From: an uncultured Roseburia sp.
GTDB lineage: Bacteria > Bacillota > Clostridia > Lachnospirales > Lachnospiraceae
NCBI GenBank assembly: GCA_947567625.1
Contig: CANONN010000006.1
Location: forward strand, 1-64,000
Direction of reading: 5' to 3'
Length of the DNA stretch: 64,000 nt
Each line of letters begins with the position of its first letter. Within the stretch, counting starts at the first letter, position 1. The position numbers and the translations under genes were made by a program. The notes beneath the pieces were generated by a model that was not told the DNA's origin, made no database searches, and saw only the letters and a program-made list of their open reading frames with translations. Shown here piece after piece: positions 25,510 through 34,461 of the stretch.

Positions 25510-28500
25510 ATGGCCGTACAAATACAATCGTTTCAACGTGTTGTTCCGATGATTTACGCCTACAATACGCCGGGTATACCTTATCACGAAGGATGGACCA
25601 AGGTAGGCTATACAGAGAAACAGTCGGTGCAGCAGAGGATACAGCAGCAGACACATACGGCAGGTATACGCTGGACGCTGGCATGGAAAGATAATGCCAT
25701 GTTCAAAGACGGTTCCGGCGAGTACTTTACAGACCATGATTTTCATGATTATCTGGAAGCGGAGCAGGTGCCAAGGGAGCCGGGGACCGAATGGTTTCAT
25801 GCGGATGGCGGGCGGCTGTTGAACTATTTCAATGACTTTGCCAGCAGGACGATGGCGAGCTTTGATGAACGATGCAGCTACGAATTGCGAAAAGAACAGC
25901 AGGATGCAGTAAGGGTGACGACGGAATATTTCCGAAACGGCGGCACGGAATTTCTGTGGAACGCAAAACCAAGGTTCGGTAAGACGCTGACTTCCTATGA
26001 CTTGATTCGACAGATGGGCTTTTCCAAGGTGCTGATTGTGACCAACCGCCCCAGCATTGCCAATTCCTGGGCGGATGATTTCCATAAATTCATCGGCTGG
26101 CGTGGGGAGCTTGCTTTTGTATCAGATACAGACGCATTAAAGGGCAGGAAAGGCGTACTTGGCAGGGAGGAATACATGAAGATAATCCTGCATGCCAAGG
26201 AGGGCCGCAGCCTGGGTATGGTAGCATTTGAATCCCTCCAGGGGCTGAAAGGCTCGGCCTATTTTGGCGGAGAATACGACAAGCTGGCGTGGATGGCGAA
26301 AGAATATACGGACTTGACCGGGAAAAAGCAAAAGGGCATGGAGTTTGACCTGCTGATCGTGGATGAAGCGCAGGAGGGTGTGGACACCATGCGCACGGAC
26401 CGGGCATTCCGAAACATCAGCCGGAAATATACATTATACCTTTCTGGGACGCCATTCAAGGCATTGGCGAGCGAAAGGTTTTTGGCAGGACAGATCTTCA
26501 ATTGGTCTTACGCCAACGAGCAGGAGGCCAAGGAATCTTGGGATAAGGACGGTTACAATCCATATGAGCCGTTGCCCCGCCTTGCCATGTATACATACCA
26601 GCTCTCGAATATGGTTTATGAGCAGGCTCAGCGGGGGATTGACTTGTCCGGGGAGGATGACAGTGTGGATTATGCGTTTGACCTGAATGAGTTTTTTTCA
26701 ACAAATGAACGTGGGACTTTTATTCATGAGCAGGAAATAGAAAAATTCCTGCATGCGTTGTCCTCCAATGAAAAATATCCATATTCGACGCCGCGGCTGC
26801 GGGATGAACTGCCCCACACGCTGTGGCTGTTAAACAGGGTTGCAAGTGCAAAAGCACTGGCCAAGCTGTTAAAGAAAGACCCTGTATTCTGCGCTTATGA
26901 AATTGTTTTGGCAGCTGGGGACGGCAGACTGGATGAGGAAGAAACGGATGAGGAAGCGTTTGACAGGGTAAAGAATGCGATTGCCAGCCATGATAAAACA
27001 ATCACGCTAAGCGTAGGACAGCTGACAGTAGGCGTTACGATACCGGAATGGAGCGGGGTGCTTATGCTGTGCAGCCTGCAAAGTCCTTCGTCTTATATGC
27101 AGGCGGCATTTCGGGCGCAAAATCCGTGTATTGTCACGAGAAACGGGCAGCGTTTTAGAAAGGAAACGGCATATGTGTTTGATTTTGATCCTGCCCGGAC
27201 GTTGATTATTTTTGATGAATTTGCAAATAATCTTTCGCTTGACACCGTGGACGGCAGAGGTACAGGGGACGCCAGGAGAGATCATATCCAGCGCCTGCTG
27301 AATTTTTTCCCGGTACTGGGCGAAGATGATCAGGGGCATATGGTGGAACTCGATGCAGCGCAGGTCTTGTCTATTCCAAGGCGTTTGAAAAGCCAGGAAG
27401 TTGTCCGGCGTGGATTTATGTCAAATTTCCTATTTCAGAATATAGGAAACGTATTTGGCGCTCCGGGTATTGTGAAAGAGATTGTTGAAAAACTCACCCC
27501 GGCGCGTGATGACCCGAAAAAAAGAGATCAGGATAATTTGCAGCGCATTGCTGAGGTGTCTGTGGACGAAAGCGGAGAAATTAATATCCCGAATGAGGTT
27601 ATTATTGGCAAGGCGCAGGGGCTGTTCGGGAAAAAATATTATGAGGACGTGAATGAGGAATTTGAATCTCGGCTATCCAATCTTGCGGAAAGCAGCAGCT
27701 TTACAGCAGTGGAGCAGTCTATTAAGAAGTTAGCGGATCAGGTCAAGGAGAAAGTCAGGCAGGAAGTCGTTGCCCCGGTGGCAAAAGCCTATGAAGTGAA
27801 AAAAGGTGTCCAGAACCGTATGGAACGGCAGGCGGAACAGGAGATTGACCGGAAGCTCGGGCAGCTTCAAGGGGATTATGCCCAGCAGGCAAACATTGCC
27901 AAGATTCAGTTTGACCGGAAGTGGCAGACTGCAAAAACAGAGTCGGAGGCTGTGGAAGCGGAGAAAGAATATAAATCCAGTATGGATGATGCACTGCGCG
28001 CATTGACGGATGCAGCGCAGACAGTCGTGCGGGATACCGTCCGGGAGAAACCGGCAGAACTGGTGGAATACATGGAAAGGCATATGGCAGAGGAGGAAAA
28101 GAAATCCATCGAAGATTCTATCCGTGCACACCTGCGGGGATTTGCAAGGACAATTCCAAGTTTTATCATGGCATATGGGGATGGGAATTTGACACTCCGT
28201 AATTTTGATGAATATACAGAAGCGGATGTGTTTGAAGAAGTGACGGGAATTACCGAGGCCGATTTTTGCTTTCTACGGGATGGCGGCGAATACACGAACC
28301 CGGAAACCGGAAAAAGAGAGTATTTTTCCGGGCATCTGTTTGATGAAACCGTATTCGATGATTCCATTAAGGAATTCTGGGAAAAGAAGCAGGAATTAGC
28401 AGATTATTTTGATGAAACACATACCGAGGACATTTTTGATTATATTCCTCCACAAAAAACAAACCAGATCTTTACACCGCGATGGGTGGTAGAAAAGATG

Positions 28501-28869
28501 GTGGACGAATTGGAAGAAAATAATCCAGGATGTTTTGACGATCCGACAAAGACATTTGCAGATTTGTATATGAAGTCAGGACTTTATATCACGGAAATTG
28601 TCAAGCGGCTGTTTCGTTCAGCGAAAATGAAAGCAAGATTTTCGGATGACGACAGCCGTATCCGCCATATCCTGAGGCATCAGGTGTATGGCATGGCTCC
28701 GACACGGATCATCTATCTGATAGCGACAAACTATATTTTGGGGTTCGATGACCAATTGAAATCTGAAACGACAAATTTTGTTCAGGCTGACGCAGCGAAA
28801 GCGGCGAAAGAAAATACACTGGAACAACTGGTAGAGGAATATTTTGGAACAATGTTTCCGGTAGAATAA
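25510..28869 (+). CDS. GIY-YIG-like nuclease + SF2 helicase + partial methyltransferase fusion
   Basis: The N-terminal 90 residues resemble a T5orf172/GIY-YIG nuclease (IYAYNTPG, then TKVGYTE and QQRIQQQTH). A superfamily 2 helicase follows: motif I PRFGKT (about 155), motif II VDEAQE (about 283), motif III LSGTPF (about 311) and a motif VI-like QAAFRAQNP (about 530). A long charged helical region spans about 700-880. The C-terminus holds a second methyltransferase start, IFTPRWVVEKM (about 987) and DLYMKSGLYITEI, without an NPPY motif. ATG 25510 follows AAGGAGATG. It probably supplies DNA cleavage and translocation to the methyltransferase encoded just upstream. Confidence 0.85.
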   Translation: MAVQIQSFQRVVPMIYAYNTPGIPYHEGWTKVGYTEKQSVQQRIQQQTHTAGIRWTLAWKDNAMFKDGSGEYFTDHDFHDYLEAEQVPREPGTEWFHADGGRLLNYFNDFASRTMASFDERCSYELRKEQQDAVRVTTEYFRNGGTEFLWNAKPRFGKTLTSYDLIRQMGFSKVLIVTNRPSIANSWADDFHKFIGWRGELAFVSDTDALKGRKGVLGREEYMKIILHAKEGRSLGMVAFESLQGLKGSAYFGGEYDKLAWMAKEYTDLTGKKQKGMEFDLLIVDEAQEGVDTMRTDRAFRNISRKYTLYLSGTPFKALASERFLAGQIFNWSYANEQEAKESWDKDGYNPYEPLPRLAMYTYQLSNMVYEQAQRGIDLSGEDDSVDYAFDLNEFFSTNERGTFIHEQEIEKFLHALSSNEKYPYSTPRLRDELPHTLWLLNRVASAKALAKLLKKDPVFCAYEIVLAAGDGRLDEEETDEEAFDRVKNAIASHDKTITLSVGQLTVGVTIPEWSGVLMLCSLQSPSSYMQAAFRAQNPCIVTRNGQRFRKETAYVFDFDPARTLIIFDEFANNLSLDTVDGRGTGDARRDHIQRLLNFFPVLGEDDQGHMVELDAAQVLSIPRRLKSQEVVRRGFMSNFLFQNIGNVFGAPGIVKEIVEKLTPARDDPKKRDQDNLQRIAEVSVDESGEINIPNEVIIGKAQGLFGKKYYEDVNEEFESRLSNLAESSSFTAVEQSIKKLADQVKEKVRQEVVAPVAKAYEVKKGVQNRMERQAEQEIDRKLGQLQGDYAQQANIAKIQFDRKWQTAKTESEAVEAEKEYKSSMDDALRALTDAAQTVVRDTVREKPAELVEYMERHMAEEEKKSIEDSIRAHLRGFARTIPSFIMAYGDGNLTLRNFDEYTEADVFEEVTGITEADFCFLRDGGEYTNPETGKREYFSGHLFDETVFDDSIKEFWEKKQELADYFDETHTEDIFDYIPPQKTNQIFTPRWVVEKMVDELEENNPGCFDDPTKTFADLYMKSGLYITEIVKRLFRSAKMKARFSDDDSRIRHILRHQVYGMAPTRIIYLIATNYILGFDDQLKSETTNFVQADAAKAAKENTLEQLVEEYFGTMFPVE

Positions 28870-28887
28870 CAAAATAATGGTGAAGCC

Positions 28888-28925
28888 AAAGGCAATCAAC
28901 GAAGAAAGGGTTGGTTGCTTTTGCT
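28888..28925 (+). terminator. Probable terminator of the methyltransferase-helicase operon
   Basis: GCAATCAAC pairs with GTTGGTTGC (one G-T pair) around a nine-base loop and is followed by TTTTGCTTT. Confidence 0.6.
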
Positions 28926-28958
28926 TTGTCCGAGTGTTACATGCGTTTTCAGTCATAT

Positions 28959-28987
28959 TTGACATTTGAAAAACTAAATGCCATAAT
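28959..28987 (+). promoter_or_regulatory. Predicted promoter of the DUF1848 gene
   Basis: TTGACA (28959-28964) and CATAAT (28982-28987) are 17 bases apart, 52 bases before the start. Confidence 0.6.
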
Positions 28988-29038
28988 GGCTAGTGCAGAA
29001 AGCCGAAAGCTTTTAGGCAGAGAGAGGATATATATACT

Positions 29039-29986
29039 ATGATTTTAAGTGTAAGCCGCAGAACCGATATTCCCAATTACTATGCGGATTGGTTTTTGAA
29101 CCGAATCAAAGACGGATATGCCTATGTGAGAAACCCTATGAACCATCATCAGGTCAGCAGGATTAATCTGTCGCCGGAGGTGGTCGACTGCATTGTTTTT
29201 TGGACAAAAAATCCAAAGCCCCTGATGGAAAGATTGGATGAGCTTGCGGCCTATCCATATTACTTTCAGTTTACATTGACCGGATATGGCAGAGATATGG
29301 AATGGAATATCCCGCATAAAAAGAAAGAAATCATTCCGGCCTTTTGCGCGCTGTCTGAAAAGATCGGGAAGGAACGCGTGATTTGGAGATACGATCCGAT
29401 CATTTTTACGCAACGATATTCACCGGAATATCATCTGCACGCATTTGAACAGATTGCAGGAGCTTTGCAGGGATATACGCAAAAATGTGTCATCAGTTTT
29501 GTCGACCAGTATGCGAAAAATAAAAAGCGGCTGGAACAAATCAATGCGTTTCAGCCGGATAAAGACGAATGGATGGCATTTGCCAAGCAGTTGAGCCGAA
29601 TTGCAAAAAAATGCGGAATAAGTATTGGGACATGTGCCGAAACAATCGATCTTGAATCATGTAATATTGCACATAATTGCTGTATAGATAGAGCGCTGAT
29701 CGAACAGATTACCGGCCGCAGGCTAAAGGTGGGAAAGGATAAAAATCAAAGAGCCGCATGTGGGTGTGTGGAAAGCGTGGAGCTTGGTGCGTACAATACC
29801 TGCAAAAATGCTTGCATATATTGTTATGCCAATGATAGTATAGAGCGTGTGCGGCGAACCTGTAGCCAGTATGACCCCATGTCTCCGATTTTGTGTGGGA
29901 CAATTTTGCCGCAGGACAGTATCAGTGAACGTAAAGTGAAGTCGCAGATTGTGGTTACGGAATCCGATATTCACAGCAAGAATTAA
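29039..29986 (+). CDS. DUF1848 protein with C-terminal radical-SAM-like cysteine motif
   Basis: The 315-residue protein begins ILSVSRRTDIPNYYADWF and carries VFWTKNPKP and WRYDPIIF, hallmarks of DUF1848. Near the C-terminus it has CGCVESVELG and CKNACIYCYAN; the latter contains a CxxxCxxC spacing like that binding the 4Fe-4S cluster in radical SAM enzymes, but at the opposite end of the protein. A nucleic-acid- or cofactor-related redox role is possible; the function is not known. It lies between two restriction-like genes. Confidence 0.85.
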   Translation: MILSVSRRTDIPNYYADWFLNRIKDGYAYVRNPMNHHQVSRINLSPEVVDCIVFWTKNPKPLMERLDELAAYPYYFQFTLTGYGRDMEWNIPHKKKEIIPAFCALSEKIGKERVIWRYDPIIFTQRYSPEYHLHAFEQIAGALQGYTQKCVISFVDQYAKNKKRLEQINAFQPDKDEWMAFAKQLSRIAKKCGISIGTCAETIDLESCNIAHNCCIDRALIEQITGRRLKVGKDKNQRAACGCVESVELGAYNTCKNACIYCYANDSIERVRRTCSQYDPMSPILCGTILPQDSISERKVKSQIVVTESDIHSKN

Positions 29987-30033
29987 AAAGAAAGAGACAA
30001 GAGAAAACAAAGAGAAACATGGGGAGGAAAACG

Positions 30034-32220
30034 ATGCCGAGAAAAACACTCGAACCACATATGTGGAATCTTGAAAATTTATTTAAGTCCATTTATGACG
30101 TCCCTGTCTATCAGAGACCGTATTCATGGGACATAGAGCAGGTCAATGTACTGCTGCTTGACATAGAAGAGGCGTACCGGTCGGAGGATAAAGAAGAGGG
30201 ATATTATACGGGAAATATCATCATATACGATAAAAATGACAAAATCAACGGCACCATTATAAAATATGATATCATTGACGGTCAACAGAGAATGGCGACC
30301 TTTTCCCTGTTACTGCTCGCGGTATATTCTCTGGCGCTCGGTGCGGGTGTTTCTGAGAACGATTTGACGTTAAATGCGGTAAAGAGCTGTCTGTGGAAAA
30401 TTGTAAACAGAGAATATCAAAGGGAGCTGTCGGTTGTCAGTCTCAACAGCATCGAAAAAAAGTGTTTCCACGATTTATTTTGTGCGGCTTACGACCAGCC
30501 CAAGGGCTTGTTAGAATATTGCAGCAGATACCAGTGTACTTCCAGGTTTGAGGAGAGGGTCAGAAATAATTTTGTCCATATCTGTCAATATTTAAAACAT
30601 CATATTATGGATACCAATGAAACTGAAATCTTAGATTATGCGGACTTTATTTTACAGCATGTGCAGTTTATTGTAATCGAGGCGAACTGCAAGGAAAACA
30701 AAGTGTTTTCTATGTTTGAATCCATCAACAGCAAAGGCAAAAAGCTCGAAGAGATCGATCTCATTAAGACTTACATATTTTCCAAACTCGACGAATCGTC
30801 TTATGCCACTTATTTAGACAAATGGGGGCAGTTGATCATTAAGACCAATGATAATCTCTACGATTACCTGTACAATTACATAAAAGCGTTTTTGTGCTTT
30901 TACAGGCAGAATATAACGATCGACAACTTTAAGACGATCAGCACCAGAGACTTGCTGCCGTACTATCAGGTGGGGAGCGAGCGGGAAGCGTTCAAGCGCC
31001 TGCTCGACGACCTGTACGATAAAGTGGATTTCTACAATATGCTTTCGTCCACGGAGGCGGCGTATGCGCTTGTGAAAAACAACAAATTCCGTTTTTTCTT
31101 TAAAGTGTTTACGGAAGTATCGTACAAGCACCCCAAGGCGCTGTTTCTTAGAACCTTGATCGAATATAAAGAGAGAAAGCTTTCAAAGGAAGATGTGATT
31201 GCGATCGTGTCTGAGACGATCGGTTTTATGATTAAGTTTTTGACGGTCAGCGGCAGAAGCAGCAAGGACGCGATTACGATGTTCTCCGGTATCATGACGG
31301 ATATCTACGCCAATGACAGGGTGGTGAAAGATACCGTTGTCAATGCGATTGCGGCGGAGTATTTGCGTCAGGGCATCACGGCCGAAAAATTAAAAGCGGA
31401 TATCCATTCCATTGACGCGTTTGAACAGAACAGAAAGCTCACGGTCGCGCTGCTGGCGCTTTATGAGTCAACGACAACCGATCATGGGCGAACGAAGATA
31501 TCGTATGACCAGGCGTATACCTTATTAGATTCTTTCAGCGATACCTTCAGTCTCGATCATTTGCTAGTGCAGACGCCGAAAGCCGATAATGCGCAGTATA
31601 AATATTATCGGAATGAGGAAAAGGATATTTTAGTATTAAAAGAGGGACATGATTTTCCCGACAATATTGTTGTCGACGGCATGGACTACGACACGTTTAC
31701 GAGAACGATCTTAAATAAGATCGGCAATCTGCGCATCTGGTACAAAGACAAAAATGCGGGAAGGCAAAATGCCGCGATCGCATTGAGAGACTACAACGTA
31801 TTTGATACCTATGCGGCGATGCAAAAGAGAAGCCGCGATCTGGCAAAGCAATTATTTGATGTGTGTCTGCCGCAGCCCGCGGTGGATATGGCCAATATGC
31901 AAAAAACGGCGAGACGGAAACAGGAGGCGTCTCTGCCCAAGATGGATAAATTGATCGAGTTTAATATTGTAAAACCCGGCGACAGGCTGTATATAACGCT
32001 GGGTTCCATCAATCAGCAGGATTCGTTGGCAACCCTGGTCGACGAAAAATATGTTTTGTATCAAAATAAAAAAATGACACTCAATGAGTGGGGGTGTAAG
32101 GTCACGGGGTGGAAGTCGATTCGCATCTACGCCTGGATAGCTAAGGAGGGGGAGATCGAAACGTTGCAGGAAAAGCGGCTTTCTTATGTGCAGGAACACA
32201 ACGAGGCCGTGAGAGAATGA
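30034..32220 (+). CDS. DUF262/DUF1524 (GmrSD-like) protein with RAMA-like C-terminal domain
   Basis: The DUF262 nucleotide-hydrolysing domain shows VPVYQRPYSWD (about residue 25) and DGQQRMATF (about 83). A DUF1524-type nuclease region follows with SLDHLLVQTP (about 507). The last 80 residues (VKPGDRLYITLGS...YVLYQNKKMTLNEWGCKVTGW) look like a RAMA domain, found on restriction and methylase-associated proteins. GmrSD enzymes cut modified phage DNA; a RAMA tail would fit a reader of modified bases. ATG 30034 was chosen because GGGGAGG is seven bases upstream. It is one of several defence-type genes here. Confidence 0.8.
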   Translation: MPRKTLEPHMWNLENLFKSIYDVPVYQRPYSWDIEQVNVLLLDIEEAYRSEDKEEGYYTGNIIIYDKNDKINGTIIKYDIIDGQQRMATFSLLLLAVYSLALGAGVSENDLTLNAVKSCLWKIVNREYQRELSVVSLNSIEKKCFHDLFCAAYDQPKGLLEYCSRYQCTSRFEERVRNNFVHICQYLKHHIMDTNETEILDYADFILQHVQFIVIEANCKENKVFSMFESINSKGKKLEEIDLIKTYIFSKLDESSYATYLDKWGQLIIKTNDNLYDYLYNYIKAFLCFYRQNITIDNFKTISTRDLLPYYQVGSEREAFKRLLDDLYDKVDFYNMLSSTEAAYALVKNNKFRFFFKVFTEVSYKHPKALFLRTLIEYKERKLSKEDVIAIVSETIGFMIKFLTVSGRSSKDAITMFSGIMTDIYANDRVVKDTVVNAIAAEYLRQGITAEKLKADIHSIDAFEQNRKLTVALLALYESTTTDHGRTKISYDQAYTLLDSFSDTFSLDHLLVQTPKADNAQYKYYRNEEKDILVLKEGHDFPDNIVVDGMDYDTFTRTILNKIGNLRIWYKDKNAGRQNAAIALRDYNVFDTYAAMQKRSRDLAKQLFDVCLPQPAVDMANMQKTARRKQEASLPKMDKLIEFNIVKPGDRLYITLGSINQQDSLATLVDEKYVLYQNKKMTLNEWGCKVTGWKSIRIYAWIAKEGEIETLQEKRLSYVQEHNEAVRE

Positions 32221-32237
32221 ACCGATAGCGAGTGATC

Positions 32238-32277
32238 GAAAGCGAGTAGGGAGGAGCCATCTTCCCTACTCGCTTTC
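32238..32277. terminator. Strong hairpin after the DUF262 gene
   Basis: A perfect 15-bp stem GAAAGCGAGTAGGGA/TCCCTACTCGCTTTC flanks a ten-base loop. There is no T run, so termination is probable but not certain; it lies between convergent genes. Confidence 0.6.
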
Positions 32278-32363
32278 AAGTCAGAAAATAGAATGTTCGA
32301 CTAGTATGTGTTGTTTAGAAGTTATAGTTTTTTATGGTTTATAGGTTTAGAATGATTTGACAG

Positions 32364-33353
32364 TTATTTTAAGATATCTTCAATCTTTTCCCGCTCGTTT
32401 GCGCTGAACGAAAGATTTTTCAGCATGCCGACGTTATCTAAGATCTGGCTTGCACGGGAGGCGCCGATCAAGACGCTTGTGATATCGCCGTCGCGCAGAA
32501 TCCAGGCGAGCGCCATCTGGGCAAGGCTCTGGCCGCGCTCCTCTGCGATGGCAGAGAGTGCGCGCACCTTGTTTAAGGTGGCTTCGTCGACGGCATTTTC
32601 CTTTAAGAACCGTCCGTCCGTGCGGATGCGGCTGTCTGCCGGGATGCCGTTTAAGTATCTGCCGGTCAACAGACCCTGTGCCAGCGGGCAGAACGTGATA
32701 ATGCCGATGCCGTTTGCCGCGGCATAGTCTTTCAGGCCGTCGGTCTCGATATCGCGGACAAACATGGAGTATTTGCGCTGGTTGATGATAAACGGTGTGC
32801 CGAGCTCACGGAACAGCCTGGCAGCCTCTATGGTCTGCTCTTTGTTGTAATTGGAAATGCCCACATAAAGAGCCTTGCCGCTGCGCACGATGCCGTCCAG
32901 CGCACGCACCGTCTCCTCCAGCGGTGTTTCCGGGTCCGGCCTGTGGTGGTAAAAGATATCGACATAGTCAAGCCCCATGCGTTTTAGGCTCTGGTCGAGG
33001 CTGGCAACCAGATATTTCTTACTGCCCCAGTTGCCGTAAGGGCCGTCCCACATTTCGTAGCCGGCTTTGGTGGAGACCACGATCTCGTCGCGGTAGGCGC
33101 CAAGGCCCTTGTCCAGGATACGGCCAAAGTTTTCTTCCGCCGCTCCGGGCACGGGGCCGTAATTGTTTGCGAGGTCAAAATGGGTGATGCCGTTGTCAAA
33201 TGCGGTAAATATCATATCCTGCATGGTCTCAAAGTTACCGTTGGAGCCGAAATTGTGCCAAAGCCCTAAAGAGACAGCGGGCAGCATCAGTCCGCTGTTT
33301 CCACAGCGGTTGTATTTCATGGTTTCATAGCGTTTGTCGTTTGCAATGTACAT
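32364..33353 (-). CDS. Aldo/keto reductase, YghZ-like
   Basis: The 329-residue TIM-barrel enzyme matches the L-glyceraldehyde 3-phosphate reductase/YghZ group: GLWHNFG, FDLANNYGPVPGAAEENFG with the catalytic Tyr, STKAGYEMWDGPYG with the Lys, and YHHRPDPETP. It uses NADPH to reduce aldehydes. GGAGGG precedes the start on the reverse strand, and the promoter is of the MerR type, suggesting induction by reactive aldehydes, possibly through the divergent MerR gene 0.7 kb away. Confidence 0.93.
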   Translation of the reverse strand: MYIANDKRYETMKYNRCGNSGLMLPAVSLGLWHNFGSNGNFETMQDMIFTAFDNGITHFDLANNYGPVPGAAEENFGRILDKGLGAYRDEIVVSTKAGYEMWDGPYGNWGSKKYLVASLDQSLKRMGLDYVDIFYHHRPDPETPLEETVRALDGIVRSGKALYVGISNYNKEQTIEAARLFRELGTPFIINQRKYSMFVRDIETDGLKDYAAANGIGIITFCPLAQGLLTGRYLNGIPADSRIRTDGRFLKENAVDEATLNKVRALSAIAEERGQSLAQMALAWILRDGDITSVLIGASRASQILDNVGMLKNLSFSANEREKIEDILK

Positions 33354-33393
33354 GTTCGTATCCCTCCTGAATAAAATTTAACTTCTATAACAA

Positions 33394-33424
33394 AATATAA
33401 CACTTCAAGTATACTTGAAGTCAA
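33394..33424 (-). promoter_or_regulatory. MerR-type promoter/operator of the aldo/keto reductase gene
   Basis: On the reverse strand TTGACT (33424-33419) and TATATT (33399-33394) are 19 bases apart, with the palindrome ACTTCAAGTATACTTGAAGT across the spacer. This is the pattern used by AdhR-like MerR regulators. Confidence 0.75.
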
Positions 33425-33439
33425 TAAAAAAATAATTTT

Positions 33440-33760
33440 TTAGGAAATATAATCATAGACAAGGCTTTCAAGCAGTTCCTGCAATTCTCTGTCCATAAAT
33501 TCATAATTATCATCAATGTTAAGGCAGATGATCGTCTTATCGGCAAGAATCGCGGGATATTTCTCTTTTATTCTCCGCAGATGTTTTTTCTCCATACAAA
33601 AAATAATGTCGGCCCACCCCAAAAGTCCGGGCGTCACTTTTATGCGGGCGTTTGCTTCGGTTCCGGCCGAGCGCGCTTTATGGCCGTTATAACCGTGAAA
33701 CATTTTTTCTGCTGTCAGACTGCGCCGCTTATTTTGGCTGCATAAAAAAAGTAGTTTCAT
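33440..33760 (-). CDS. Low-molecular-weight protein tyrosine phosphatase-like protein
   Basis: The 106-residue product starts MKLLFLCSQNKRRSLTAE, which holds the P-loop CX5R of low-molecular-weight phosphatases. A DII-containing strand (ADIIFCMEKKH) follows. It is shorter than YwlE/Wzb types (about 150) and lacks the usual DP general-acid loop, so activity may differ. It lies behind the aldo/keto reductase promoter in the same direction but probably has its own transcript. Confidence 0.8.
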   Translation of the reverse strand: MKLLFLCSQNKRRSLTAEKMFHGYNGHKARSAGTEANARIKVTPGLLGWADIIFCMEKKHLRRIKEKYPAILADKTIICLNIDDNYEFMDRELQELLESLVYDYIS

Positions 33761-34026
33761 ATGGAATCCTCTGCTGTGTGTTCCTGCTTAAGTTTCACTG
33801 TTCTGAAGTTAGCTTCAACAAATTGTATATGCGGTTTCTTAAAATATTATATCACTATTTTTGGTTCAAGGATATATGGCAGATCATAAAATGCTAACTT
33901 TTCTGTCCAAATACAAGGATTTCGTATATTAAAAAATCAGCTATGGCGGTCAGTTCCTTTTCGGTGTATAATAGACATATTCATTTGTATGCTCTTAGCG
34001 GAAAGAACGAGAAAATGAGGTAAACC

Positions 34027-34461
34027 ATGGACGAAAAAACATACACAATCCGGGAGTTTTCCAGGCGCTATCAGCTCCCCTCCTCGACGCTGCGCTATTA
34101 CGAGGAGGTGGGGCTTTTGACTGACGTTATCCACACCGATAACGGGCAGCGCCTGTATACGGATAAACATGTGGAGCGGATGGACGGAATTCTCTGCTTC
34201 AAACGGGCGGGGATGCCGATTTCCAAGATGCAGGACTATTATCATTATGAGGAGAATCTGCCGGAGAATATTGACCGGATTATCGCGCTCGTCGGCGCGC
34301 ACGAAAAAGATTTGGAGCGGCAGCTCATTGATTTGGAAGCAGATCTGGCGCATATCCGCCGGAAGGTTTATTTTTTTAACGAAGTCAAAAGAGCCTTGCA
34401 GGAGGGCAGAGAGCAGCCCAAGTGGGCGGAGATGTTCCCGCCGGAGGATTGTACAAGATGA
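34027..34461 (+). CDS. MerR-family transcriptional regulator, AdhR-like
   Basis: The winged helix YTIREFSRRYQLPSSTLRYYEE is followed by a coiled-coil dimerisation helix and ends at 144 residues without a ligand domain, as in AdhR-type sensors of aldehydes. GAGGTAAACC precedes ATG 34027. Its stop overlaps the radical SAM start by four bases. It is the best candidate regulator of the MerR-type promoter before the aldo/keto reductase gene. Confidence 0.9.
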   Translation: MDEKTYTIREFSRRYQLPSSTLRYYEEVGLLTDVIHTDNGQRLYTDKHVERMDGILCFKRAGMPISKMQDYYHYEENLPENIDRIIALVGAHEKDLERQLIDLEADLAHIRRKVYFFNEVKRALQEGREQPKWAEMFPPEDCTR

